Part shown: piece by piece, positions 38,868 through 48,097 of the stretch
How positions within the stretch are numbered: the stretch's first letter is position 1
Layout of the letters: every line of letters begins with the position of its first letter
DNA from: Dyadobacter subterraneus
GTDB lineage: Bacteria; Bacteroidota; Bacteroidia; Cytophagales; Spirosomataceae
Reading direction: 5' to 3'
Assembly (NCBI RefSeq): GCF_015221875.1
Contig: NZ_JACYGY010000001.1
Span: forward strand, 1,612,001 to 1,676,000
DNA: 64,000 nucleotides
Notes under the pieces: model-generated
The model's input: only the letters and a program-made list of their open reading frames with translations
Databases searched by the model: none
What the model was told of the DNA's origin: nothing
Program-made: the position numbers and the translations under genes

Positions 38868-38996
38868 TCTTTCATGTTCAAGAGATTTCTAATTTAACTT
38901 TGTAATTCAAAGTACTTTTCATAATTTTGATTTTTCCCTTGATAAAATGCTTTGGGAAAAGATATAAACTTTTGAACTGTTTACTCTGGTGGGTAT

Positions 38997-39755
38997 ATGA
39001 AGTATTTTGTTGAGAAGTCATCGATAGTGAGAGAAATTTGGGGCAAGGCGGATTATATACTTTTTATTTTTGCAGGTGCTTCCGCTGAATTTGCTTTAAA
39101 CAAGGCAGTGGACTGGCTTTATTTTACCGGGCGCCTTCCTGCCGATCCACTTGGCCGTCTTTTTTCTACAGTAGCCTATGCACGTCAAATCGTTTTTGCT
39201 GAATATGATGATGCCATTTTGGCAATTAATAAAATCGCTGCAATTCATCAGGGTGTTGAGAAGCAACGCGGCACTCAAATACCGGATTGGGCATACCGGG
39301 ATGTTTTATTTATGCTTATTGATTATTCAATCCGGTCTTTTGAAATTTTGGAGCGAAAGTTAAACGAATCGGAAAAAGAAGAAGTTTTTCAGACGTTCCT
39401 TCAAGTGGGATCAGGAATGAAAATTTCCGGACTGCCTCAAAGTTTTGAGGAATGGAAAATTATGCGGGAAGAACATCTCAGGGATGATCTCTTAAAAGGC
39501 GATTTTACGATTGATTTATATAAACAATACAAAAAACATCTTGGCATTTTTCGTTATTATATGCTGATGCAAGTTCAGGTTTTGGTTGTTCCGGATCGTG
39601 TTAATGCGTTATTATCACTTGGTAAAATACCCTGGCTGGTCCCGGTTATCGGCGGTTATAAATTGACAAGATTATTGGGTTTTGAAAAATTAATTCGTAA
39701 CGCCATACTTCCGCCGGATTACAAGGCTCAGGTTGTGGCTCTGGATCAGGTATGA
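38997..39755 (+). CDS. MpaB-like (DUF2236) family protein
   Basis: 252 residues, no signal peptide. Helical protein with DYILFIFAGASAEFALNKAV, GRLFSTVAYARQIVF and a C-terminal LGFEKLIRNAILPPDY, matching the ER-bound-oxygenase MpaB / latex-clearing-protein-like family, members of which are b-type haem oxygenases. Candidate haem-ligand residues include His84-type IAAIHQGVEKQRG, which is typical of the family. The actual substrate is unknown and the enzymatic role is inferred from family only. Confidence 0.75.
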   Translation: MKYFVEKSSIVREIWGKADYILFIFAGASAEFALNKAVDWLYFTGRLPADPLGRLFSTVAYARQIVFAEYDDAILAINKIAAIHQGVEKQRGTQIPDWAYRDVLFMLIDYSIRSFEILERKLNESEKEEVFQTFLQVGSGMKISGLPQSFEEWKIMREEHLRDDLLKGDFTIDLYKQYKKHLGIFRYYMLMQVQVLVVPDRVNALLSLGKIPWLVPVIGGYKLTRLLGFEKLIRNAILPPDYKAQVVALDQV

Positions 39756-39881
39756 AATCTCTTTTTCAATAAAATAGTTTTAGTGTAGGATTTTAGATTA
39801 AATCGTTAAAAAATTGTCTTTCGGTTACAACCAAATAAATGATCTGTGAGTCTATGGTATTAACTAAACCATATTAGTCTC

Positions 39882-40568
39882 ATGAAAAAAGTTATAACCG
39901 GATCCCTTTTTGCCCTTGTCTTAATCACTGCCGGATGTCAGATGGATCTTTCACCGGACAATACCAAACCGATAGTAGACCCGCCGCAGATCGTAGTAAT
40001 TTCCCGCGACAGTATTTCTTCCGGAAACTACCTTGGACTGGCGATCGATGAAAAAGCGGAAAATGTTTATTCCGCCGTACAATCACTTCAAAAATCTAAC
40101 GGTGTTTCCTATCTGAATATCGTCAGCAATTTTTCAACAGAAATTTCTGATTTACAAAACCGCCTTGCTTTGTACCAATATATTTTACTTGATGAAAGCA
40201 AGGGAACCGATTCAGGTATACAGATCACTCTTGAATCCGGCAAAGTAAAAAGCATTTATCTTAACAGCGGAAAAGAACTTTCGCAGTGGCCGGAAAAACT
40301 CAGCGCAGAATCAGCTGTCCGTGTCGGAGATTTGTCGGACAAGCTGTATGGAAAATTTGTCGGGATTAAGGGTAAAAGTCAATATGCTTCCAAATTCGAG
40401 CGTATTATGCTGGCTACCAAAGATGTGTCTTTGGCCTATGATCCATTAATGGCAAAATCGCCTCAATGGTATTTCGCGTATTCCGTTGGGTCAGATGTAC
40501 ACGAACTGGTTAAAATTAATTTTCAGGGAGGAAAGGTTAGTTATATTATTGTTGAACGATATAAGTAA
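39882..40568 (+). CDS. Lipoprotein of unknown function
   Basis: 228 residues with a clear lipobox LITAGC (lipidated Cys about residue 19), so it is membrane-anchored in the periplasm or on the surface. The mature part has no motif I recognise; a beta-rich C-terminus (WYFAYSVGSDVHELVKINF) suggests a compact domain. It is the last gene before the palindromic repeat array, whose first unit begins 24 bases after the stop. Confidence 0.75.
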   Translation: MKKVITGSLFALVLITAGCQMDLSPDNTKPIVDPPQIVVISRDSISSGNYLGLAIDEKAENVYSAVQSLQKSNGVSYLNIVSNFSTEISDLQNRLALYQYILLDESKGTDSGIQITLESGKVKSIYLNSGKELSQWPEKLSAESAVRVGDLSDKLYGKFVGIKGKSQYASKFERIMLATKDVSLAYDPLMAKSPQWYFAYSVGSDVHELVKINFQGGKVSYIIVERYK

Positions 40569-40591
40569 TCTATTATTGATGAAAATTTTTT

Positions 40592-41248
40592 GTTATTCGT
40601 GGTTTAAACTACGAATTTTAATACTTTACCGTTTGTAACGGTATTAAAGTTCAAGGAATTACTTGGTGCAGACCGTTACAAACGGGCATTTATTTAAGGT
40701 GCGTAGTGTCCGGAGAACGTCGTTATTCGTTGTTTAAACTACGAATTTTAATACTTTACCGTTTGTAACGGTATTAAAAGTTCAAGAAGTTACTTGGTGC
40801 AGACCGTTACAAACGGTCATTTATTTAAGGTGCGTAGTGTCCGGAGATCGTCGTTATTCGTTGTTTAAACTACGAATTTTAATACTTTACCGTTTGTAAC
40901 GGTAATGAAAGTTCAAGGAATTACTTGTTGCAGACCGTTACAAACGGTCATTTATTTAAGGTGCGTAGTATTCGGAGAACGTCGTTATTCGTAGTTTAAA
41001 CTACGAATTTTAATACTTTACCGTTTGTAACGGTACTAAAAGTGCAGGGAATTACTTGGTGCAGACCGTTACAAACGGTCATTTATTTAAGGTGCGTAGT
41101 GTCTGGAGAACGTCGTTATTCGTGGTTTAAACTACGAATTTTAATACTTTACCGTTTGTAACGGTATTAAAAGTTCAAGAAGTTACTTGTTGCAGACCGT
41201 TACAAACGGTCATTTATTTAAGGTGCGTAGTGTTCGGAGAACGTCGTT
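40592..41248. repeat. Tandem array of 130-131-bp palindromic units, left part
   Basis: Five complete units start at 40592, 40722, 40853, 40984 and 41115; a sixth starts at 41246 and is cut after GTT by the IS element. Each unit has three palindromic modules: a 22-bp palindrome with arm ATTCGTAGTTT (perfect in unit 4, one mismatch in others); TTTAATAC...GTATTAAA enclosing ACCGTTTGTAACGGT; and the exact inverted copy ACCGTTACAAACGGT further on. The two 15-mers can fold separately or pair with each other across about 28 bases. Each unit ends with a conserved GGTGCGTAGTG-TCCGGAGAACGTC-type tail. Units differ by scattered substitutions and one-base indels. No reading frame persists, so it is non-coding. 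Confidence 0.95.
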
Positions 41249-41330
41249 GGGGCTGACCAAAAAGAGTTCTTTGATTTATAAATAAAAGATCTTCATTTTG
41301 ATTTTTAGCTTCGTTATTTAATTGATTTAT

Positions 41331-41379
41331 AAAAAATGGCCGGAAAGTACTCTTAAGAGCAGCTATCTGGCCATTTTTT
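41331..41379 (-). terminator. Terminator of the transposase gene
   Basis: AAAAAATGGCC (41331-41341) pairs with GGCCATTTTTT (41369-41379), just beyond the transposase stop; the minus-strand transcript ends in a poly-U run. Confidence 0.8.
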
Positions 41380-41383
41380 CTAC

Positions 41384-42958
41384 TTAGGCTGCTGATTTTT
41401 GTCTTTTAAGATGCAGTTTTCTCAGGTTGTGGGCCATAGCAACCAAGGTAAACTCAGTAGTTACCTTTTTAAGACCTCTAAGATGGAAGCGGCGAAAACC
41501 CATGTTGGCTTTTATGTCGCCAAAGCAGCTTTCTATTTCAATACTTCTTCGTCTGCGGAGCTCAAAACCTTTCTGTGAGTTAAGGTTGTCCCGTGCCTGT
41601 TGCTTGTATTGGTCAAGCTGCTCATTAACTTTGAGTGTACGGTTATGCCCTTGGGTAGATTTACAACAGCGTTCGTAGAATGGGCAACCCGTGCAGTCTG
41701 TACATTCGTATTCCTTTATATGTGACTGATAACCTGTTTTTTTATGTGTATGCTTATAGCTGCTTCGAAAAGTAAGCTGCTGCTTATTGGGGCAGGTATA
41801 GCTATCTGCAGCGGGATCGTAATAGAAATTCTCTTTTAAAAAAGGGTTATTCTTATAGGATTTCTTTTGCTCATTATGGAACTGGGGGAATTTCAAATAA
41901 TTGTTTATCCCCTTGTTTTCCAGTAGCTCATAATTCTCTTCGGTACCAAAGATGCTGTCAGCAATGATGTTTTCAGGGGTCACAGACTGCTGAACTGACA
42001 GCTGATCCAAGTGGTCTTTGAAGCAGGTGCCGTCATTGGTGTTCTGGTGCAGGCTTACGCCGGTAATAAACTGATCTTCACATCCCGCCAGCACATTATA
42101 TGCGGGCAGTACCTCAACCTTATTTTTCATCATCATCGCACTGGCGTCCTGATCTGTTACATTATAGCCACTGCGGCTGCCCGCGATAAGAATCTGCTGC
42201 TCGTATTTCTCAATCCGATCTGCTGTTTCTACCAGTTGTTTGCCCAGGCTTTGGGCTTTGCGTTTTGTTTTTTTGACGCTGGTATTCTTAATCTTTTCAT
42301 TGAGCTGGTCAATCTGATTGGCCAGGACCTGCCGGCTAACAGGCTGTGATCCATATTCTTCAAGATCTTTATTTCCGTAGGTAAAATCTTCGGATGCATT
42401 CAGCGCATCAATCTCTTTGAGCAGCTGCTGGCATTTCTGTTCTGCTGATGCCTTATACCGGAGGGCATTCTTCTTCCAGACCATCTTGTGCTTATTGGCA
42501 TCGGCCATAAATGGGCTGCCATCACAGAAATAGTGCTCCATTTTGATATACTTGTGTTCCATCAAAAACACCAGCATGGAGCTGAACAGCACTTCAATCA
42601 CTTCTTTGGCTTTGCTGCTCCGGAAAGTATTGATGGTCCGAAAATCGGGCCGGCTCATACTGCTCAGCCAGAAGAAATGGATGTCCTGACCCAGGGCACG
42701 GGCTATCTTTCTGCCAGTATATATCTTGATGCAATACGCATAAAGTAAGACTTTCAGCAGCATCCGCGGATGGTATGCGCTGGTTCCCCCACCTTCATAA
42801 AGGTTCATCAGCTCTGTGATATCCATCCGTTCAACTACTTCATTAACAACCCGTACCAAATGCGTAGGAGGTATCAGTTCTTCAAGAGAAGGTGGTAAAA
42901 ATAATAGCTGCTGCGGGCAGTATTCTTTAAAGACGATAGATTTTTTTATCTTGCTCAT
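41384..42958 (-). CDS. IS1182-family transposase
   Basis: 524 residues, full length. N-terminal DUF772-type region (SLEELIPPTHLVRVVNEVV, HPRMLLKVLLYAYC, LSSMSRPDFRTINTFR) and a DDE catalytic core: Asp in HYFCDGSPF, Asp in IIADSIFGTEENYELL and Glu in SIEIESCFGDIKANMGFRRF. A Cys-rich segment (YECTDCTGCPFYERCCK) lies between the last two, as is usual in this family. No frameshift or stop, so the element looks recently active. It moves the surrounding IS by cut-and-paste or replicative DDE chemistry. Confidence 0.95.
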   Translation of the reverse strand: MSKIKKSIVFKEYCPQQLLFLPPSLEELIPPTHLVRVVNEVVERMDITELMNLYEGGGTSAYHPRMLLKVLLYAYCIKIYTGRKIARALGQDIHFFWLSSMSRPDFRTINTFRSSKAKEVIEVLFSSMLVFLMEHKYIKMEHYFCDGSPFMADANKHKMVWKKNALRYKASAEQKCQQLLKEIDALNASEDFTYGNKDLEEYGSQPVSRQVLANQIDQLNEKIKNTSVKKTKRKAQSLGKQLVETADRIEKYEQQILIAGSRSGYNVTDQDASAMMMKNKVEVLPAYNVLAGCEDQFITGVSLHQNTNDGTCFKDHLDQLSVQQSVTPENIIADSIFGTEENYELLENKGINNYLKFPQFHNEQKKSYKNNPFLKENFYYDPAADSYTCPNKQQLTFRSSYKHTHKKTGYQSHIKEYECTDCTGCPFYERCCKSTQGHNRTLKVNEQLDQYKQQARDNLNSQKGFELRRRRSIEIESCFGDIKANMGFRRFHLRGLKKVTTEFTLVAMAHNLRKLHLKRQKSAA

Positions 42959-42990
42959 GTATTTCTAATGTGGTAATTAAAAATACAAAA

Positions 42991-43023
42991 AAGCCCTCTA
43001 TCTACAAAGTAGATAAAGGGCTT
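42991..43023. terminator. Hairpin just inside the right IS end, upstream of the transposase
   Basis: AAGCCCTCTATCTAC (42991-43005) pairs with GTAGATAAAGGGCTT (43009-43023), 14 of 15 pairs, loop AAA. It sits 3 bases from the terminal repeat and ahead of the transposase start, where it could block read-through transcription entering from outside or hide the start region. Confidence 0.65.
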
Positions 43024-43042
43024 TGGCTTTTTGGTCAGCCCC

Positions 43043-43278
43043 TTTAATACTTTACCGTTTGTAACGGTAATGAAAGTTCAAGGAATTACTTGTTGCAGAC
43101 CGTTACAAACGGTCATTTATTTAAGGTGCGTAGTATTTTCGGAGAACGTCGTTATTCGTAGTTTAAACTACGAATTTTAATATTTTACCGTTTGTAACGG
43201 TAATGAAAGTTCAAGGAATTACTTGGTGCAGACCGTTACAAACGGTCATTTATTTAAAGTACGCAGTGTTCGGAGAAC
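43043..43278. repeat. Palindromic tandem array, right part
   Basis: Remainder of unit 6 (from TTTAATAC) and a complete unit 7 (43151-43278) whose 22-bp palindrome is perfect. The last tail differs from the others and continues into a terminal hairpin: GTACGCAGTGTTC (43259-43271) against GAACACTACGCAC (43275-43287) with two mismatches. This marks a defined right end of the array. The SDR gene stop is 50 bases further. Confidence 0.93.
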
Positions 43279-43327
43279 ACTACGCACAACAGGGGACAAC
43301 AGAAAAAAATTATCTAATCAACCTCAC

Positions 43328-44167
43328 TTAAAAATCAGTCGAAACCGTAATATCCTTATTTGCTTCGATGCCATCCTGTAACATTTGTATCTTGTAATTC
43401 GCAAATTGCAGCGCGTCAGATCCAAGTAAAAGTCGAAGTGGCGGCTCGCTTAACTGCGATGTGCTGATAATAACTTCTGCTACTTTTTGTGGGTCACCAA
43501 TCTGGTTCCCTGGAATGTCTTCGGTATGTTTACGTTTTTCTTCCTGAATCGCTGTATAATCTGCAATCGGATTTTGTGAAAGTACAACAGAACCACTTTT
43601 TAAGAAATTGGTGCGCACATAACCAGGTTCAATAATTGTGACGTTTATACTAAACGGTTTGACTTCCTGAGCCAAAGCTTCTGATAAGCCTTCCACCGCA
43701 AATTTGCTTCCGCAATAAAGTCCCCAGCCAGCGCCGGCGATTAATCCAAAAACGGAGGATAAATTAAAAATATGTCCGGATCCTGCCGCTCTCATATGGG
43801 GTAATACGGCCCGCGTGACATGCAGCAACCCAAAAACATTTACATCGAAAATTTCCTGTGTTTCCTGGGCAGAGGTTTCTTCAATCCCGCCAATTAAACC
43901 GTACCCGGCATTATTTACCAAAACGTCAATGGATTTAAAATGCGCGATAGCCGAGTCCACCGCTCTGCCAACACTTTCCTCGTTTGCAAGTTCCACTTGT
44001 AGTGGTAAAAACTGCGGCGATGAACTTCCAACAGCATTTTTAACTGTTTCCAAATTGCGACCCGTCACCGCTACATTATAACCGTCTGTCAATAATTGTT
44101 GTGCCAATAACAGTCCAATTCCTTGTGAACCGCCCGTAATGAACCATGTTTTACTTTGACTTTCCAT
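43328..44167 (-). CDS. Short-chain dehydrogenase/reductase
   Basis: 279 residues from the ATG at 44167 (MESQSKTWFITGG), which has AAAGGAG directly before it; a start ten codons upstream adds nothing conserved. Classical SDR: TGGSQGIG cofactor site, NNAGYG, catalytic Tyr-Lys in YCGSK, and IEPGYVRTNF. The cofactor loop TGRN suggests NADP preference. Substrate unknown. An AraC regulator is upstream on the same strand and an aldo-keto reductase lies beyond it, a common pattern for inducible aldehyde or ketone detoxification. Confidence 0.88.
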   Translation of the reverse strand: MESQSKTWFITGGSQGIGLLLAQQLLTDGYNVAVTGRNLETVKNAVGSSSPQFLPLQVELANEESVGRAVDSAIAHFKSIDVLVNNAGYGLIGGIEETSAQETQEIFDVNVFGLLHVTRAVLPHMRAAGSGHIFNLSSVFGLIAGAGWGLYCGSKFAVEGLSEALAQEVKPFSINVTIIEPGYVRTNFLKSGSVVLSQNPIADYTAIQEEKRKHTEDIPGNQIGDPQKVAEVIISTSQLSEPPLRLLLGSDALQFANYKIQMLQDGIEANKDITVSTDF

Positions 44168-44254
44168 CTCCTTTGTATGTTTAAATTTGTAATACAAAGG
44201 AACTTCCGGCTGACAGATAAGTGCTTGTTCAAATCATAGGGATACTTGCGATTT

Positions 44255-45199
44255 TCAACTATTGATTTGGGAGAATGCGCTTTTTCTGAAAATTGAGGGA
44301 GAAATGTTTTCTTTCTTTTTGAAAAAAGAAGTAAACGCAGCGTGTCCCGAAAATCCCAGTCCGTAGCTGATATTGCTGATATCCCAGTCTGTTTGAATAA
44401 GCAGGACTTTGGCTTCATATATCAGTCGCTCCTGAATGTGCTCTCTCAGCGTTTTTCCCGTGTGCTCTTTTACCAGTGAATTCAGGTAATTTGGATGGAC
44501 ATGGAGTTGTTCCGCAAATTCAGCCGCTGTTTTAAGTTTTACCGTGTCGTCCGGGCCCTGAACATGAAATGAAGATTCAAGTAACTTCAAAAAACCGTGA
44601 ATGTAACCGTAACTTTCCGGCACCGGCGCATCAGTCAGCGTTTTTCCGGCACGCTGTGCTTCCAGAAGTATCATTTGCAGGTGTAGAAGAATCGCTTGTT
44701 TTTTGTCCTCATTATTGCTTTTTTCTTCTTTTACAATCGATTCAAAATGCTGGTTAACCAAAGAAGATTGTCCGGCAGATAATTGAACGACTGCTTTTGA
44801 AGCTTTGAAATAAGGATAATTCCGCAATGCCTGGAGTATATGATCTGCGTCGCGTTCAAAGTATTTGGGATGGATCAGGCAAAAGTGTCCACCAGTTTCG
44901 TCGGAAGTTGTCTGCCACGACATGATTTCGTCAGGATGTAAAAATGCAATATCACCCGCAGCGAGGACATATTGATGCAGCCCGACCGTCAGTATACCAG
45001 TCCCGGCCGTCATATGAAATATTTTGAAGAATTGTCTGCGGTTGGGAGAAATGTAGTCTATCACCGGATATTTTTCCCTGTTCTCAATACTGAAATAATT
45101 GGCATCAAGCGGATAGTGTTCCACTTTTAGGAAAGGGACTTTATAATTTACCCTTGCAAACGACTCTAATTCCAGGCGCGGGATATCTGTTTTTTCCAT
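44255..45199 (-). CDS. AraC-family transcriptional regulator
   Basis: 314 residues. N-terminal cupin-like sensor domain (HMTAGTGILTVGLHQYVLAAG, DIAFLHPDEIMSW) and a C-terminal AraC/XylS double helix-turn-helix: FAEQLHVHPNYLNSLVKEHT then DISNISYGLGFSGHAAFTSF. Probably controls the SDR gene downstream (88 bases) and the divergent aldo-keto reductase (263 bases between starts). Confidence 0.92.
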   Translation of the reverse strand: MEKTDIPRLELESFARVNYKVPFLKVEHYPLDANYFSIENREKYPVIDYISPNRRQFFKIFHMTAGTGILTVGLHQYVLAAGDIAFLHPDEIMSWQTTSDETGGHFCLIHPKYFERDADHILQALRNYPYFKASKAVVQLSAGQSSLVNQHFESIVKEEKSNNEDKKQAILLHLQMILLEAQRAGKTLTDAPVPESYGYIHGFLKLLESSFHVQGPDDTVKLKTAAEFAEQLHVHPNYLNSLVKEHTGKTLREHIQERLIYEAKVLLIQTDWDISNISYGLGFSGHAAFTSFFKKKENISPSIFRKSAFSQINS

Positions 45200-45327
45200 A
45201 TTGAAAGTTACAAGATTCCTGTTAAATAAGTTTCTGTTTTTGGTCCCGATACAAAAGGTTTGTTGTTAATTTTTTGAATAATTATCACCAATGATGAGCT
45301 TGATGATAAACCTTATGCTTTAACTAA

Positions 45328-46452
<1,125 letters not shown>

Positions 46453-46499
46453 GGGAGATCATTAAAAAGTTACCAGTATTATTTATTTTATCAATAAAA

Positions 46500-46533
46500 A
46501 AATAGCCCTGGTAAAAGCCAGGACTATTTTCTT
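46500..46533. terminator. Bidirectional terminator between AKR and rtcB
   Basis: AAATAGCCCTGG pairs with CCAGGACTATTT (one mismatch), loop TAAAAG, followed by T-run; it lies between convergent 3' ends. Confidence 0.8.
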
Positions 46534-46543
46534 TGATAAATTT

Positions 46544-47998
46544 TCAATCCTCCGCCTTTTCCTTAGGATCAGCCATCCGTACAATTCTTGGCTGAAAACT
46601 GGCCAGTATCTCGACCAGATCAGTTTGCGCCGCCATCACCGCGTGGATATCTTTATAAACCATTGGTGCTTCATCAAGCCCGGAACCAATCAATGTTATT
46701 TTTTTATCGATCAGATTTTGAGCAACTTCTTCTTTTTTAATGGTTTTGAAAGCAGCACTTCGGCTCATTAATCTTCCGGCCCCATGCGATGCCGACTGGA
46801 TGGAAGTGGATTCGCCTTTTCCCTTGACTATAAATCCCGGCGTACTCATTGATCCGGGAATAATTCCCAAAACTCCTTTCCCGGCAGGTGTTGCGCCTTT
46901 TCTATGCACCATCACATCCGTTCCGTCTGACAATTTTTCTTTCCAGGCAAAATTGTGGTGATTTTCAATCCGCATAACCGGATGAATAGCCATTGCACGG
47001 GCAATTTTATTATGTATTTCATGGTGATTTGCAGATGCATACTCCCCGGCCAAATTCATTGCTAGCCAGTATTCCTGGCCTTCTTCGGTATTCAAATCCA
47101 GCCAGGCCAAATGTTTGGCTTCTTTAGGAAGTTTCGTTTTCTGCATTGCAATCCCCGAATATGTGTTAGCAATAGTACCTCCAAAACCTCTTGAACCTGA
47201 GTGTGACAACAAAGCCAGATATATTCCGGCAGGAATTCCTTCCAATGCATTTTCAGCAACAGTCAACTCTCCCCATTCAACAAAGTGATTGCCTGTTCCG
47301 GATGTTCCCAGTTGCGCATAAGCTTTGTCTTTCAATGTCTTAATTGTTTTAAAAGCACCCCATTCCGGACGGTCAAAAAGCGTGGTATCATAATGGATTT
47401 TGGTTTTGCTTCCCATTCCAAAATGTGTATGATCCAACAGCAGTGTTTTCAGTCTTTCATTTTCCGTGTCAACCATAGCTGCCGGCAAATCAAAAATACT
47501 CAGGCACATACGACAAGCAATATCCACACCAACGGCATAGGGAATGATGGTGTTGGCCTGCGTTGCCAGAACGCCTCCAATTGGTAATCCATAACCCTGA
47601 TGTGCATCCGGCATAAGCGCGCCTGCAACAGAAATCGGTAACTGAATTGCTGTTTTCATTTGAGCCAGCGCACCTACTTCAATTTGTTCTGCACCAAAAA
47701 CCGGAAAAGTCATGATTTCTTCTTTTAATTGCTGAACAGTTCTCATTTGCTTAATAAATTTTCCTCCCTTCCGCAGTGCAATAATCTTGTCGGCAATGTT
47801 TCTGAATCTGCCATTTTTGTTTAAGGAATATGGCTCAGGATTTTCGATCAACGCTTCAAGATTTAACATGATCGTTGCTTTGTCCATTACCTCGTGTTGC
47901 AAAAGTCCATTGGCAACACGGCTGAAAGCGATAAGCAGATCAAGATCGTTGATTCCCAGTGTTCCTAATTCTCCGTTACTAATTTTTTCTTTTTCCAT
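46544..47998 (-). CDS. rtcB: RtcB RNA-splicing ligase
   Basis: 484 residues from the ATG at 47998 (MEKEKISNGELGTLGIND); a TTG seven codons upstream is rejected. RtcB joins RNA 2',3'-cyclic phosphate ends to 5'-OH ends with GTP and manganese. Conserved sites are present: MPDAHQGYGLPIGGVLA, GVDIACRM (metal-binding Asp-Cys), GTGNHFVEW, HSGSRGFGG, MVHRKGATPA and SASHGAGR, which contains the guanylylated His. The first 90 residues are an extension typical of the Bacteroidota-type enzyme. Divergent from a WYL regulator, 99 bases apart. No RtcA cyclase or archease is next to it. Confidence 0.95.
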   Translation of the reverse strand: MEKEKISNGELGTLGINDLDLLIAFSRVANGLLQHEVMDKATIMLNLEALIENPEPYSLNKNGRFRNIADKIIALRKGGKFIKQMRTVQQLKEEIMTFPVFGAEQIEVGALAQMKTAIQLPISVAGALMPDAHQGYGLPIGGVLATQANTIIPYAVGVDIACRMCLSIFDLPAAMVDTENERLKTLLLDHTHFGMGSKTKIHYDTTLFDRPEWGAFKTIKTLKDKAYAQLGTSGTGNHFVEWGELTVAENALEGIPAGIYLALLSHSGSRGFGGTIANTYSGIAMQKTKLPKEAKHLAWLDLNTEEGQEYWLAMNLAGEYASANHHEIHNKIARAMAIHPVMRIENHHNFAWKEKLSDGTDVMVHRKGATPAGKGVLGIIPGSMSTPGFIVKGKGESTSIQSASHGAGRLMSRSAAFKTIKKEEVAQNLIDKKITLIGSGLDEAPMVYKDIHAVMAAQTDLVEILASFQPRIVRMADPKEKAED

Positions 47999-48097
47999 GA
48001 CCGTTTTTCTATTTGACAATACAAAGCAATCATGCTGCTGCGCAGTCTTTTTGCGTAGTTAAAGTTTTTTTGATATTTTTTCAAAAAAATAAATCTT

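Larger units (their letters stand above)
41249..43042 (-). mobile_element. IS1182-like insertion sequence, intact
   Basis: 1794-bp element bounded by perfect 16-bp terminal inverted repeats GGGGCTGACCAAAAAG (41249-41264) and its complement (43027-43042). It carries one full transposase gene on the minus strand. It lies inside repeat unit 6: left flank ends in ...CGTCGTT, right flank starts TTTAATAC..., so the 22-bp palindrome that stands between these in other units is exactly missing. No target-site duplication is visible. Hairpins just inside both ends probably insulate the transposase gene. Confidence 0.95.

Noticed and set aside
40592..43278. Repeats considered as a CRISPR array
   Set aside because: Unit length is about 130 bp and the entire unit is conserved; there are no short repeats separated by unique spacers and no cas genes.
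44255..45199. AraC gene considered as a regulator of the fucose locus
   Set aside because: It is 6.5 kb away, divergent from an aldo-keto reductase and followed by an SDR gene, which are more likely targets.
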